Below are positions 1 through 4,717 of a stretch of DNA of 5,556 bases, one piece after another. The DNA is from Candidatus Niyogiibacteriota bacterium. Lineage in GTDB: Bacteria; Patescibacteriota; Minisyncoccia; 1-14-0-10-42-19. Position 1 is the first letter of the stretch; every line of letters starts with the position of its first letter. The position numbers and the translations under genes were made by a program. The DNA is taken from assembly GCA_016204155.1 (NCBI GenBank), contig JACQLG010000039.1, positions 1-5,556 of the forward strand, in the 5' to 3' direction. The notes under the pieces were generated by a model, which saw only the letters and a program-made list of their open reading frames with translations, was not told where the DNA came from and searched no databases.

Positions 1-24
1 GAATAATGATCGATAAGATATATT

Positions 25-435
25 ATGTTATTTCAAAAAATATTAAAATATAGAAAATTTCAGCGTCTGCGCGGCAATCAAGGCAAGACTGCATCGCGTG
101 GCACGACGCTCGCGTTCGGAAGCGCAGGACTTCAAGCGGAAGATTCTTCAGAAATTAATTCTCGCCAGATCGAAGCGGCGCGCAAGGCGATTACGCGTTT
201 TGTGCAAAAGGGAGGGAAATTATGGATCCGTATTTTCCCTGATAAGCCGGTAACGGCAAAACCGCCGGAGGTGGGTATGGGAAAAGGAAAGGGCGATCCT
301 GATAAATACGTTGCGGACGTCGGCCGCGGACGGATATTGTTCGAGGTTGACGGCATTAGCGAGGCCGATGCGAGGACTGCTTTGCGTAGGGCGGGAGCAA
401 AACTTCCCATACGCACAAAAGTGGTCATGCGCTAA
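25..435 (+). CDS. rplP: 50S ribosomal protein L16
   Basis: This is a large-subunit protein at the base of the central protuberance, near the A-site tRNA and 5S rRNA. The 136 residues equal the length of E. coli L16 and align throughout: the N-terminal KYRKFQ (residues 8-13), the FGSAGLQA stretch (31-38), RQIEAARKAITR (47-58), WIRIFPDKPVT (67-77), MGKGKG (85-90) and AKLPIRT (124-130). The ATG at 25 gives the family-typical ML start. No Shine-Dalgarno sequence is visible upstream. It is the first complete gene of the cluster; rpsC would normally precede it, and rpmC follows after 8 bp. The residue matching E. coli Arg81, the arginine hydroxylated by YcfD, is Gly84 here. Identification is certain; only the lack of a ribosome binding site is odd. 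Confidence 0.97.
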   Translation: MLFQKILKYRKFQRLRGNQGKTASRGTTLAFGSAGLQAEDSSEINSRQIEAARKAITRFVQKGGKLWIRIFPDKPVTAKPPEVGMGKGKGDPDKYVADVGRGRILFEVDGISEADARTALRRAGAKLPIRTKVVMR

Positions 436-443
436 TAATACAT

Positions 444-629
444 ATGAAAATAAATGAATTGCGGCAAAAAAATCCGGATGAATTGCGGGAGATAGCGCGA
501 AAAGAGCGCGATACGCTCCGAAATTTCCGCTTTCAGGTAGGCCAGGGAAAAGTAAAAAATAATAAAGCAGGGCGCATGATGCGAAAGACAATCGCGCGCA
601 TATCGACATTGCTTCGAGAAAATGCATAA
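444..629 (+). CDS. rpmC: 50S ribosomal protein L29
   Basis: This small two-helix protein sits at the polypeptide exit tunnel of the large subunit, where L29 together with L23 contributes to the docking site for trigger factor and SRP. The 61-residue product is of normal family length. It has the expected N-terminal helix (KINELRQKNPDELREIARKE) and a C-terminal helix containing IARISTLLRE. The central basic segment, with GKVKNNKAGR, links the two. It lies between rplP and rpsQ as in most bacteria. Its TAA stop shares one base with the rpsQ start codon, so the two are probably translationally coupled. No clear Shine-Dalgarno sequence is present. Context and sequence agree. Confidence 0.95.
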   Translation: MKINELRQKNPDELREIARKERDTLRNFRFQVGQGKVKNNKAGRMMRKTIARISTLLRENA

Positions 630-874
630 TGAAAACAATCAATAAAAAAAAGATAAGAGGAATAGTAGTTTCGCATAAAGGACAAAAGACGGCAATCGTT
701 CGGGTGGATCGTTATTTTCAACATGCCTTGTACCGAAAATATATTAAGCGGAGCAAACGATATAAAGCCCACGATGAGAAAAATGAATATGGAGCGGGAG
801 ACCGCGTGATCATTGAGGAATCGCGTCCGATCTCGAAGGAAAAACATTGGATTATAAAAAAGAAGATACCATGA
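629..874 (+). CDS. rpsQ: 30S ribosomal protein S17
   Basis: S17 is a primary 16S rRNA-binding protein of the small subunit with an OB fold. The 81 residues match the family: an initial RGIVVSHKGQKTAIVRVDR strand pair (residues 10-28), RKYIKRSKRYKAHDE (36-50), the GDRVIIEESRPISKEKHW signature (57-74) and a short basic tail. The start overlaps the rpmC stop by one base. The TGA stop overlaps the rplN start in an ATGA arrangement, so it is coupled on both sides. Use of TGA as the terminator here argues against a UGA-reassigned genetic code. Nothing unusual is seen in the protein. Confidence 0.96.
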   Translation: MKTINKKKIRGIVVSHKGQKTAIVRVDRYFQHALYRKYIKRSKRYKAHDEKNEYGAGDRVIIEESRPISKEKHWIIKKKIP

Positions 875-1236
875 TTCAACAGCAGACATTATTGCGGGTT
901 GCTGACAACACGGGAGCAAAGATTATCGGGTGTTTTAAGGTATTGGGCGGAACACGGAAGCGCTACGCGCGCATAGGCGACCTTATTATTGCGTCAGTGA
1001 AGGTTGCGGAACCCCGAAAGATGTTAAAGAAAAAGGATATAGTCAGGGCGGTGGTAGTGCGCCAGCGTCAGGCATTGAGGAGATCTGACGGCTCATCCAT
1101 TCGGTTTGATGATAACGCGGCAGTCGTTGTTGACGATAAAGGAGAGCCGAAAGGAGGACGTATTTTCGGCCCTATCCCCCGGGAATTGCGCGAACGATTT
1201 CCAAAAATTATCGGATTGGCAGAAGACGTGGTATGA
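871..1236 (+). CDS. rplN: 50S ribosomal protein L14
   Basis: L14 is a universally conserved beta-barrel protein at the subunit interface, contributing to bridges with 16S rRNA and close to the binding site of the silencing factor RsfS. The 121 residues align end to end with bacterial L14: MIQQQTLLRVADNTGAK at the start, KVLGG (26-30), the RYARIGD segment, KKKDIVRAVVVR, RRSDGSSIRFDDNA and the C-terminal IFGPIPRELRE. I chose the ATG at 871 and not an in-frame ATG at 847, because the family begins with MIQ and because 871 creates the common ATGA overlap with the rpsQ stop. A weak AGAAG lies about 6 bases upstream. The TGA stop overlaps rplX by 4 bp. Confidence 0.97.
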   Translation: MIQQQTLLRVADNTGAKIIGCFKVLGGTRKRYARIGDLIIASVKVAEPRKMLKKKDIVRAVVVRQRQALRRSDGSSIRFDDNAAVVVDDKGEPKGGRIFGPIPRELRERFPKIIGLAEDVV

Positions 1237-1556
1237 CAACGGCGCTGATGAGAAAAATAAAGAAAGGAGATACTCTGCGTGTTGTCTCAGGCAAAGATAA
1301 AGGAAAGAGCGGCAAAGCGCTTGAAGTTATCCGTGACGAAAACCGCGTTATTATAGAGGGCGTTAATATCCATACGCGCCACCAAAGATCAAAAAAGCAA
1401 GGAAAAAAAGGAGAACGGGTGCACCTTGCAATGCCGATACACGCATCTAATGTACTTGTTGTATGCCCGTCATGCAAAAAGCCGGCACGTGTCGGTTTTC
1501 AAAAAATAGAAAACGTAAAGACGCGCATATGTAAAAAATGCAAGAGCGAAATATAA
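1233..1556 (+). CDS. rplX: 50S ribosomal protein L24, zinc-ribbon form
   Basis: L24 is an assembly-initiating large-subunit protein that binds the 5' domain of 23S rRNA near the exit tunnel. The KOW segment is clear (KIKKGDTLRVVSGKDKGKSG, residues 8-27), followed by VIIEGVNIHTRHQ (39-51). The C-terminus holds a four-cysteine pair, C78-x2-C81 and C100-x2-C103, which would bind Zn2+; E. coli L24 lacks it but many other bacterial L24 proteins have it. Start choice: ATG 1233 overlaps the rplN stop (ATGA) and is preferred. An in-frame ATG at 1248 would begin MRKIKKGD and matches the family N-terminus better, so the first five residues are uncertain. The gap to rplE is 8 bp. Confidence 0.95.
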   Translation: MTTALMRKIKKGDTLRVVSGKDKGKSGKALEVIRDENRVIIEGVNIHTRHQRSKKQGKKGERVHLAMPIHASNVLVVCPSCKKPARVGFQKIENVKTRICKKCKSEI

Positions 1557-1564
1557 GCATACCT

Positions 1565-2095
1565 ATGACGTTATCAGAACAATACCAAAAGAATATTATC
1601 CCCCTGCTTCAAAAGGATTTTGGCTATCCGAACAGAATGGCGGTGCCGCGCATCGAGAAAGTCGTCATTAATGTCGGCGTGGGGAAGCGTTCGCCAGACG
1701 AACAAAAACAGATCGCGCGCGATCTTTCGCTTATCGCCGGTCAGAAACTTATGGAGCGGCGCGCTCGCCAATCCATCGCGTCTTTCAAGGTACGTCAAGG
1801 ACAGGTGATAGGATTTAAGACAACGCTTCGGGGAAGAAAGATGTATGATTTTATTGACCGGCTTATTTCCATAGCGCTTCCGCGTACCCGTGATTTCCGC
1901 GGAATTGACAGCCGTGCAATTGATCCGTACGGCAATTTGACAATCGGGATCCCGGAACATATTGTATTCCCAGAGATGGTAGGAGAAGAGACAAAGTTTA
2001 TTTTCGGGTTTGAGGCAACATGCGTTACAAATGCGCGAACATCCGAAGAAGCACGGCGCCTTTTTGACGCATTAGGGTTTCCATTTAAGAAGTAA
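1565..2095 (+). CDS. rplE: 50S ribosomal protein L5
   Basis: L5 binds 5S rRNA together with L18 and contacts the P-site tRNA elbow and, in the subunit bridge, S13. The product from ATG 1565 is 176 residues, close to the usual 178-180. Recognisable blocks include VPRIEKVVINVGVG (residues 27-40), ISGQK-like LIAGQK, ARQSIASFKVRQGQVIGFKTTLRG, RLISIALPRTRDFRG, IPEHIVFPE and the closing LFDALGFPFKK. An upstream in-frame ATG at 1538 would add nine residues and overlap rplX by 19 bp. I prefer 1565 because MTLSEQYQK aligns with the family start, though neither has a good Shine-Dalgarno sequence. It is followed by a 25-bp AT-rich gap, the largest within the cluster. Confidence 0.96.
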   Translation: MTLSEQYQKNIIPLLQKDFGYPNRMAVPRIEKVVINVGVGKRSPDEQKQIARDLSLIAGQKLMERRARQSIASFKVRQGQVIGFKTTLRGRKMYDFIDRLISIALPRTRDFRGIDSRAIDPYGNLTIGIPEHIVFPEMVGEETKFIFGFEATCVTNARTSEEARRLFDALGFPFKK

Positions 2096-2120
2096 ATATT
2101 TATATTGAGTATATCGAAGT

Positions 2121-2306
2121 ATGGCAAAGGAATCAGTTATTGCACGAGCAAAAAAGAAACCAAAATATAAGTCGCGCGTGGTTAGGCGCTGTTTTCGGTG
2201 CGGGCGCAAGCGCGGTTTTATGCGTGATTTTCATTTGTGTCGAATTTGTTTCCGGGAGTTGGCAAATGAAGGTATGCTCCCCGGGATTAAGAAATCATCA
2301 TGGTAA
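2121..2306 (+). CDS. rpsN: 30S ribosomal protein S14, short zinc-binding type (S14Z)
   Basis: S14 is a small-subunit head protein near the A site and next to S3 and S10. The 61-residue length and the four cysteines C24-x2-C27 and C40-x2-C43 identify the short Zn2+-binding form, not the roughly 100-residue cysteine-free form of E. coli. The motif block runs RCFRCGRKRGFMRDF, then LCRICFRELA, ending in the typical LPGIKKSSW. The initial AKESVIARAKKKPKYKSR fits the family, so the ATG at 2121 is secure. The spacer upstream (2096-2120) is AT-rich and lacks a strong Shine-Dalgarno sequence; only GAAG is near. The stop is one base from the rpsH start, so translation is probably coupled. Confidence 0.97.
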   Translation: MAKESVIARAKKKPKYKSRVVRRCFRCGRKRGFMRDFHLCRICFRELANEGMLPGIKKSSW

Positions 2307-2307
2307 T

Positions 2308-2697
2308 ATGGATCCGTTAGCAGACATGTTTACCCAAGTAGTGAATGCGTCGCGTGCCGGAAAAGAGCGCGTGCTTGTTCCGTATTCAAAAATAAAATTT
2401 GAGATCGCGGGCCTTCTGCATAAAGAAAAATATCTCGCTGGCGTCGCACGTAGAGGAAAGAAAAATAAGCGTATATTGGAAATGAAACTTTCGTATGACG
2501 AGAGCGGCAGCCCCTTGGTCCATAGCGCGCGTCTTGTTTCAAAGCAATCAGCTCGCGCATACGGAGGATGGCGCGATTTGAAAAGAAGGCGCATTAACCG
2601 CGGAATGCTTATCGTATCTACACCAAAGGGCATTATGACGCACAAGGAAGCATGGAAACAAAAAGTGGGAGGAGAAATTATAGTGTATGTATTTTAG
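2308..2697 (+). CDS. rpsH: 30S ribosomal protein S8
   Basis: S8 binds the central domain of 16S rRNA (helix 21) early in assembly, and in enterobacteria it also represses the spc operon by binding its mRNA. The 129-residue product begins MDPLADMFTQVVNA, equivalent to the DPIADMLTRIRN start of other S8 proteins, and ends with the strongly conserved MLIVSTPKGIMTHKEA and GGEIIVYVF. The open frame extends upstream inside rpsN, but ATG 2308 is supported by the protein alignment and the 1-bp gap after the rpsN stop. I cannot judge from this window whether an S8-binding mRNA site exists here. The stop is TAG. Confidence 0.96.
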   Translation: MDPLADMFTQVVNASRAGKERVLVPYSKIKFEIAGLLHKEKYLAGVARRGKKNKRILEMKLSYDESGSPLVHSARLVSKQSARAYGGWRDLKRRRINRGMLIVSTPKGIMTHKEAWKQKVGGEIIVYVF

Positions 2698-2701
2698 TGC
2701 C

Positions 2702-3250
2702 ATGAGTCGTATCGGCAAACAATTCATACGCATACCGGAAGGCGTAACCGCTATTGCGGAAAACGGCGTCATTCGCATAAAAGGACCGAGAGGAGAAATT
2801 GCGCGTTCGTATAAAGACACTATTGCGGGCGTCATAATGTCAGATGGCCGCGCAGAGGTTACATTGTTGAAACATTCCCTTGAGGCAAAGGCATTGTGGG
2901 GAACATATGCGTCGCATATTAAAAATATGATTCATGGCGTTACGGAAGGATTTTCAAAAAAACTTGAGATAGAAGGCATTGGGTATCGCGCACAACTTCA
3001 GGGAGACGCGTTGGTCCTTAGCCTCGGCTATTCCCATCCTATAGAAGTAAAGCCGAAAAAGGGAATTCAATTTCAAGTTGAGAAAAATACCATTATCGTT
3101 TCCGGCATTGATAAAGAAAAAGTTGGAGAAACGGCGTCATTTATCCGTTCGCTCAGAAAGCCCGAACCGTATAAAGGGAAAGGGATTCATTATGAAGGCG
3201 AGGTTATCAGACGTAAGGCGGGAAAGAAAGCGGCGACAACAGCCGCCTAG
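2702..3250 (+). CDS. rplF: 50S ribosomal protein L6
   Basis: L6 lies near the sarcin-ricin loop and the L7/L12 stalk base and contributes to the factor-binding site. The 182-residue product contains the duplicated L6 fold: MSRIGKQFIRIPEGV at the start, IRIKGPRGE (23-31), the central MIHGVTEGFSKKLEIEGIGYRAQLQG, LSLGYSHPI, and the C-terminal signature RKPEPYKGKGIHYEGEVIRRKAGKK. An in-frame ATG at 2687 overlaps rpsH, but MSRIGK is the family start, so 2702 is chosen. A GGAGGAG at about 2668-2675 lies too far upstream to serve this start. The tail ATTAA is slightly extended compared with E. coli. The gap to rplR is 10 bp. Confidence 0.96.
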   Translation: MSRIGKQFIRIPEGVTAIAENGVIRIKGPRGEIARSYKDTIAGVIMSDGRAEVTLLKHSLEAKALWGTYASHIKNMIHGVTEGFSKKLEIEGIGYRAQLQGDALVLSLGYSHPIEVKPKKGIQFQVEKNTIIVSGIDKEKVGETASFIRSLRKPEPYKGKGIHYEGEVIRRKAGKKAATTAA

Positions 3251-3260
3251 ATACATCATT

Positions 3261-3635
3261 ATGAATAAAGATAGAAAGCAATTGAAAGAGAAACGAGCGC
3301 GAAGAACGAAACGGATTCGCGCGCGCATACAAGGGACAAAAGAACGCCCTCGGCTTTCCGTATTTCATTCAAACAGGAATATGTATGTCCAATTGATTGA
3401 TGATGTTGAGGGTAAGACACTCCTTGGGATGGGGGGCGTAAAAAAGAAAAAACCCGCAACAAAGAAGAAAGCGATCTCGAAGACAGAAGCGGCGCACGAT
3501 CTTGGTAAAAAGATTGCCGCTTCAGCGCTTAAAAAGGGCATTACAAGTATTATTTTTGATCGCGGCAAGCATCTCTACCATGGTCGCCTAAAAGCTGTTG
3601 CCGAAGGCGCGCGCGAAGGAGGTTTGATTTTTTAG
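3261..3635 (+). CDS. rplR: 50S ribosomal protein L18
   Basis: L18 binds 5S rRNA with L5 and helps deliver it to the large subunit. The product from ATG 3261 is 124 residues. The N-terminal half is strongly basic (KDRKQLKEKRARRTKRIRAR), followed by RPRLSVFHSNRNMYVQLIDD (32-51), a lysine-rich insertion-like stretch around 61-73, DLGKKIAASALKKGI (81-95) and the family-typical FDRGKHLYHGRLKAVAEGAREGGL. The longer open frame reaching back into rplF is an artefact of the overlapping frame. No Shine-Dalgarno sequence is visible. This is the last ribosomal gene of the cluster here. In most bacteria rpsE comes next, but an AT-rich non-coding region follows, with no convincing intrinsic terminator. Confidence 0.95.
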   Translation: MNKDRKQLKEKRARRTKRIRARIQGTKERPRLSVFHSNRNMYVQLIDDVEGKTLLGMGGVKKKKPATKKKAISKTEAAHDLGKKIAASALKKGITSIIFDRGKHLYHGRLKAVAEGAREGGLIF

Positions 3636-3658
3636 CCGTTCTAAGCTGTAGATGTTCT

Positions 3659-3692
3659 TTATTGCTTAGTTATTGTTATTGCTTAGTTATTG
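3659..3692. repeat. Perfect 17-bp tandem duplication
   Basis: TTATTGCTTAGTTATTG occurs twice head to tail (3659-3675 and 3676-3692) with no mismatch, and the next bases (TTTAG) partly continue the pattern. It lies in the 195-bp intergenic stretch after rplR, 29 bp before the left palindrome. No function is evident. The copies being identical suggests a recent slippage event. A similar perfect duplication lies outside the right palindrome. Confidence 0.9.
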
Positions 3693-3721
3693 TTTAGCCC
3701 GCTATTGTATGTTTTCATTTT

Positions 3722-3761
3722 AAATCTTACAAAATGACCGATCGTCCAAAATGTAAGACTA
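3722..3761. repeat. Left 40-bp imperfect palindrome flanking the Cas2-like gene
   Basis: The core is an inverted repeat with arms TCTTACA (3725-3731) and TGTAAGA (3752-3758) around a central CGATCG (3738-3743). Reverse-complementing the copy at 4479-4518 gives 32 of 40 matches, including the non-palindromic ends (AAA outward, CTA inward). The two copies are therefore best described as mirror-image elements facing each other around the gene. Possible roles are a dimeric regulator's operator, the end of a mobile unit, or an RNA hairpin. There is no T-tract after it, so a standard terminator for rplR is unlikely. Confidence 0.85.
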
Positions 3762-3768
3762 TGTGTTA

Positions 3769-3810
3769 TAGTAATAAATAGTAATAAAATAGTAATACAT
3801 TGTAATAAAA
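3769..3810 (+). repeat. Four iterated 10-11 bp GTAAT units upstream of the Cas2-like gene
   Basis: Four consecutive units close to TAGTAATAAAA occupy 3769-3778, 3779-3789, 3790-3800 and 3801-3810. The last lacks the A of TAG. The period equals about one turn of the DNA helix, so the GTAAT element would appear on the same face each time. They lie between the left palindrome and the start codon at 3831, where a regulator or promoter would be expected. They could be cooperative binding sites or simply low-complexity AT-rich sequence. Confidence 0.7.
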
Positions 3811-3830
3811 TAATCAGTATAAAATATAAT

Positions 3831-4466
3831 ATGCGAAAAGACCGCAATAAAAGCATTTTGCGAAATAGAAATAAGAAAAATAATTTTAGTCAGATATTTA
3901 ACAGACTGCTTGAGAGTGAGACTGTCACCGCATCTGCCGCACGGACTCTCTTAGCTTTATTATTCTTTGGTGGTGTTATTGTGGTGGGCGCAATGGCGCC
4001 AAATATTTTTTCTGCTTTCGATAAATTGAATGGATCACGTAAGTTTAAAAAGAAACAAGTGCAGAATAGTATTCAATACCTTCAGCGAAAAAACTTGGTA
4101 CAATGTATTAAAAAAGAAGGCAATGCAACAGTTGTTACAATAACGAAGGATGGTATACAGCGAGTAAGAAAATTCGTTATTGACGAGTTAACTATTGAAA
4201 AACAGTTGCAGTGGGATGGGAGGTGGCGAATAGTTATCTTTGATATCCCAGAACAATACAGAAGTGCGCGCAGAGCGTTGCGAAACAAGCTAAAAGAATT
4301 GGGTTTTCTACAGCTTCAAAAAAGCGCATTCGTTTATCCTTACCCCGCAGAAGACGAAATACTTTTTATCACGGCTATTTTTGAAGTTGAGGAATATGTC
4401 GAGTTTTTAACTGTAGAAAAAATGCTTCATGATAAAAAATTGCGCAAGTTTTTCAAATTGAAATAA
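3831..4466 (+). CDS. Winged-helix/Cas2-like (PaaX-type) protein with hydrophobic N-terminal segment
   Basis: The 211-residue product has four visible parts. Residues 1-18 are strongly basic. Residues 39-60 form a hydrophobic run (LLALLFFGGVIVVGAM) long enough to cross a membrane. About 62-120 look like a winged helix-turn-helix, with QNSIQYLQRKNLVQCI and a wing ending VVTITKDGIQRV. About 127-200 match the Cas2-like ferredoxin fold of PaaX-family proteins: WRIVIFDIPEQYR, LRNKLKELGFLQLQKSAFVYPYP and LFITAIFEVEEYVEFL. Asp138 in FDIP sits where Cas2 nucleases carry their catalytic aspartate. Family knowledge suggests DNA binding; target and activity are unknown. It is shorter than E. coli PaaX (about 316 residues) and seems to lack its C-terminal domain. 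No cas1, CRISPR array or phenylacetate genes are nearby. No Shine-Dalgarno sequence precedes ATG 3831, and the gene is visibly more AT-rich than the ribosomal genes. Confidence 0.82.
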   Translation: MRKDRNKSILRNRNKKNNFSQIFNRLLESETVTASAARTLLALLFFGGVIVVGAMAPNIFSAFDKLNGSRKFKKKQVQNSIQYLQRKNLVQCIKKEGNATVVTITKDGIQRVRKFVIDELTIEKQLQWDGRWRIVIFDIPEQYRSARRALRNKLKELGFLQLQKSAFVYPYPAEDEILFITAIFEVEEYVEFLTVEKMLHDKKLRKFFKLK

Positions 4467-4478
4467 GATTTTTTATAT

Positions 4479-4518
4479 TAGTCTTACAAAATAACCGATC
4501 GGACGTTTTGTAAGATTT
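4479..4518. repeat. Right 40-bp imperfect palindrome flanking the Cas2-like gene
   Basis: The arms TCTTACAAAA (4482-4491) and TTTTGTAAGA (4506-4515) are perfect 10-bp complements around a central CCGATCGG (4495-4502), with only three non-matching base pairs between them. It begins 12 bp after the stop codon of the Cas2-like gene and is the mirror partner of 3722-3761. As RNA it would form a 10-bp AU-rich stem followed by UUUU, so it may also act as a weak terminator. The conserved core, and the partner copy lying upstream of the gene, suggest that is not its only role. Confidence 0.87.
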
Positions 4519-4525
4519 TGTGGAT

Positions 4526-4553
4526 GTTATAAGTGTATAGTTATAAGTGTATA
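4526..4553. repeat. Perfect 14-bp tandem duplication
   Basis: GTTATAAGTGTATA occurs twice head to tail (4526-4539 and 4540-4553) without mismatch, 7 bp outside the right palindrome. It mirrors in position, though not in sequence, the 17-bp duplication outside the left palindrome. No function is evident. Confidence 0.9.
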
Positions 4554-4561
4554 AGCGAAGC

Positions 4562-4585
4562 TGATTTTCATGATGATTTTCAACA
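4562..4585. repeat. 12-bp-period direct repeat TGATTTTCA
   Basis: TGATTTTCA occurs at 4562-4570 and 4574-4582, giving two 12-bp units matching at 10 of 12 positions. The pair ends about 15 bp before the -35 box of the promoter at 4601. It could be an activator or repressor site for the downstream gene, but the repeat is short and chance cannot be excluded. Confidence 0.5.
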
Positions 4586-4600
4586 AGGGATCTTTATGAC

Positions 4601-4629
4601 TTGACATGCTGAATATCGTCGTGTGTAAT
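4601..4629 (+). promoter_or_regulatory. Predicted sigma-70 promoter of the acetoacetate decarboxylase-like gene
   Basis: A perfect -35 box TTGACA (4601-4606) is followed after 17 bp by TGTAAT (4624-4629), which matches five of six bases of the consensus -10. Transcription would begin near 4636 and give a leader of about 80 nt before ATG 4718. It is the best promoter match I noticed in the window, and it implies that the downstream gene is transcribed independently of the ribosomal cluster. Confidence 0.75.
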
Positions 4630-4644
4630 GCTCTATGGCATGTG

Positions 4645-4666
4645 GCATTGTGTTTGAAAACAATGC
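4645..4666 (+). other. Small hairpin in the leader of the downstream gene
   Basis: GCATTGT (4645-4651) and ACAATGC (4660-4666) are perfect 7-bp complements around an 8-nt loop (GTTTGAAA). The hairpin would form about 10 nt into the predicted transcript. A run of six T (4688-4693) lies 21 bp further on, too far to make it a standard attenuator. It might stabilise the mRNA 5' end; I recognise no riboswitch class. Confidence 0.45.
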
Positions 4667-4702
4667 GTGGTAATGTAGAAGAAATAGTTTTTTGACTCAT
4701 AT

Positions 4703-4710
4703 AGGGAGGT
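4703..4710 (+). promoter_or_regulatory. Strong Shine-Dalgarno sequence
   Basis: AGGGAGGT ends 7 bases before ATG 4718 and contains the full GGAGGT complement to the 3' end of typical bacterial 16S rRNA. It fixes the start of the downstream gene. No comparable site precedes any of the other eleven genes, so translation initiation here is expected to be much less dependent on coupling. Confidence 0.85.
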
Positions 4711-4717
4711 ATATTCT

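Noticed and set aside
1..24. Tail of rpsC ending in GAA TAA at 1-6, and a 15-codon frame from ATG 6 to the stop at 51-53
   Set aside because: rpsC is expected upstream, but two codons cannot identify it. The 15-codon frame has no support and overlaps the clear L16 start.
132..919. Long minus-strand open frames opposite rplP, rpmC, rpsQ and rplN
   Set aside because: They are shadows of well-identified ribosomal genes and have no recognisable product or start signals.
872..1236. UGA=Gly genetic code (as in Gracilibacteria/SR1)
   Set aside because: UGA ends rpsQ and rplN exactly where the conserved proteins should stop and where the next genes start.
3636..3660. Intrinsic terminator directly after rplR
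   Set aside because: No stable stem followed by a T-tract is present. The nearest inverted repeat (3722-3761) is 86 bp away and has no T-run after it.
3800..3830. Promoter TTGTAA (3800-3805) with TATAAT (3825-3830) for the Cas2-like gene
   Set aside because: Transcription would start inside the coding sequence, after ATG 3831, and no suitable later start codon follows nearby. The spacing of 19 bp and the weak -35 box also argue against it.
3692..4530. Target-site duplication flanking the palindrome-bounded unit
   Set aside because: Only short T-rich matches are found beside the two palindromes, which is no more than expected in such AT-rich DNA.
3659..4553. CRISPR array or adaptation locus
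   Set aside because: The tandem repeats have no spacers, the palindromes are only two copies, and no cas1 is seen. The Cas2-like domain is of the PaaX-type fused to a winged helix, not a stand-alone Cas2.
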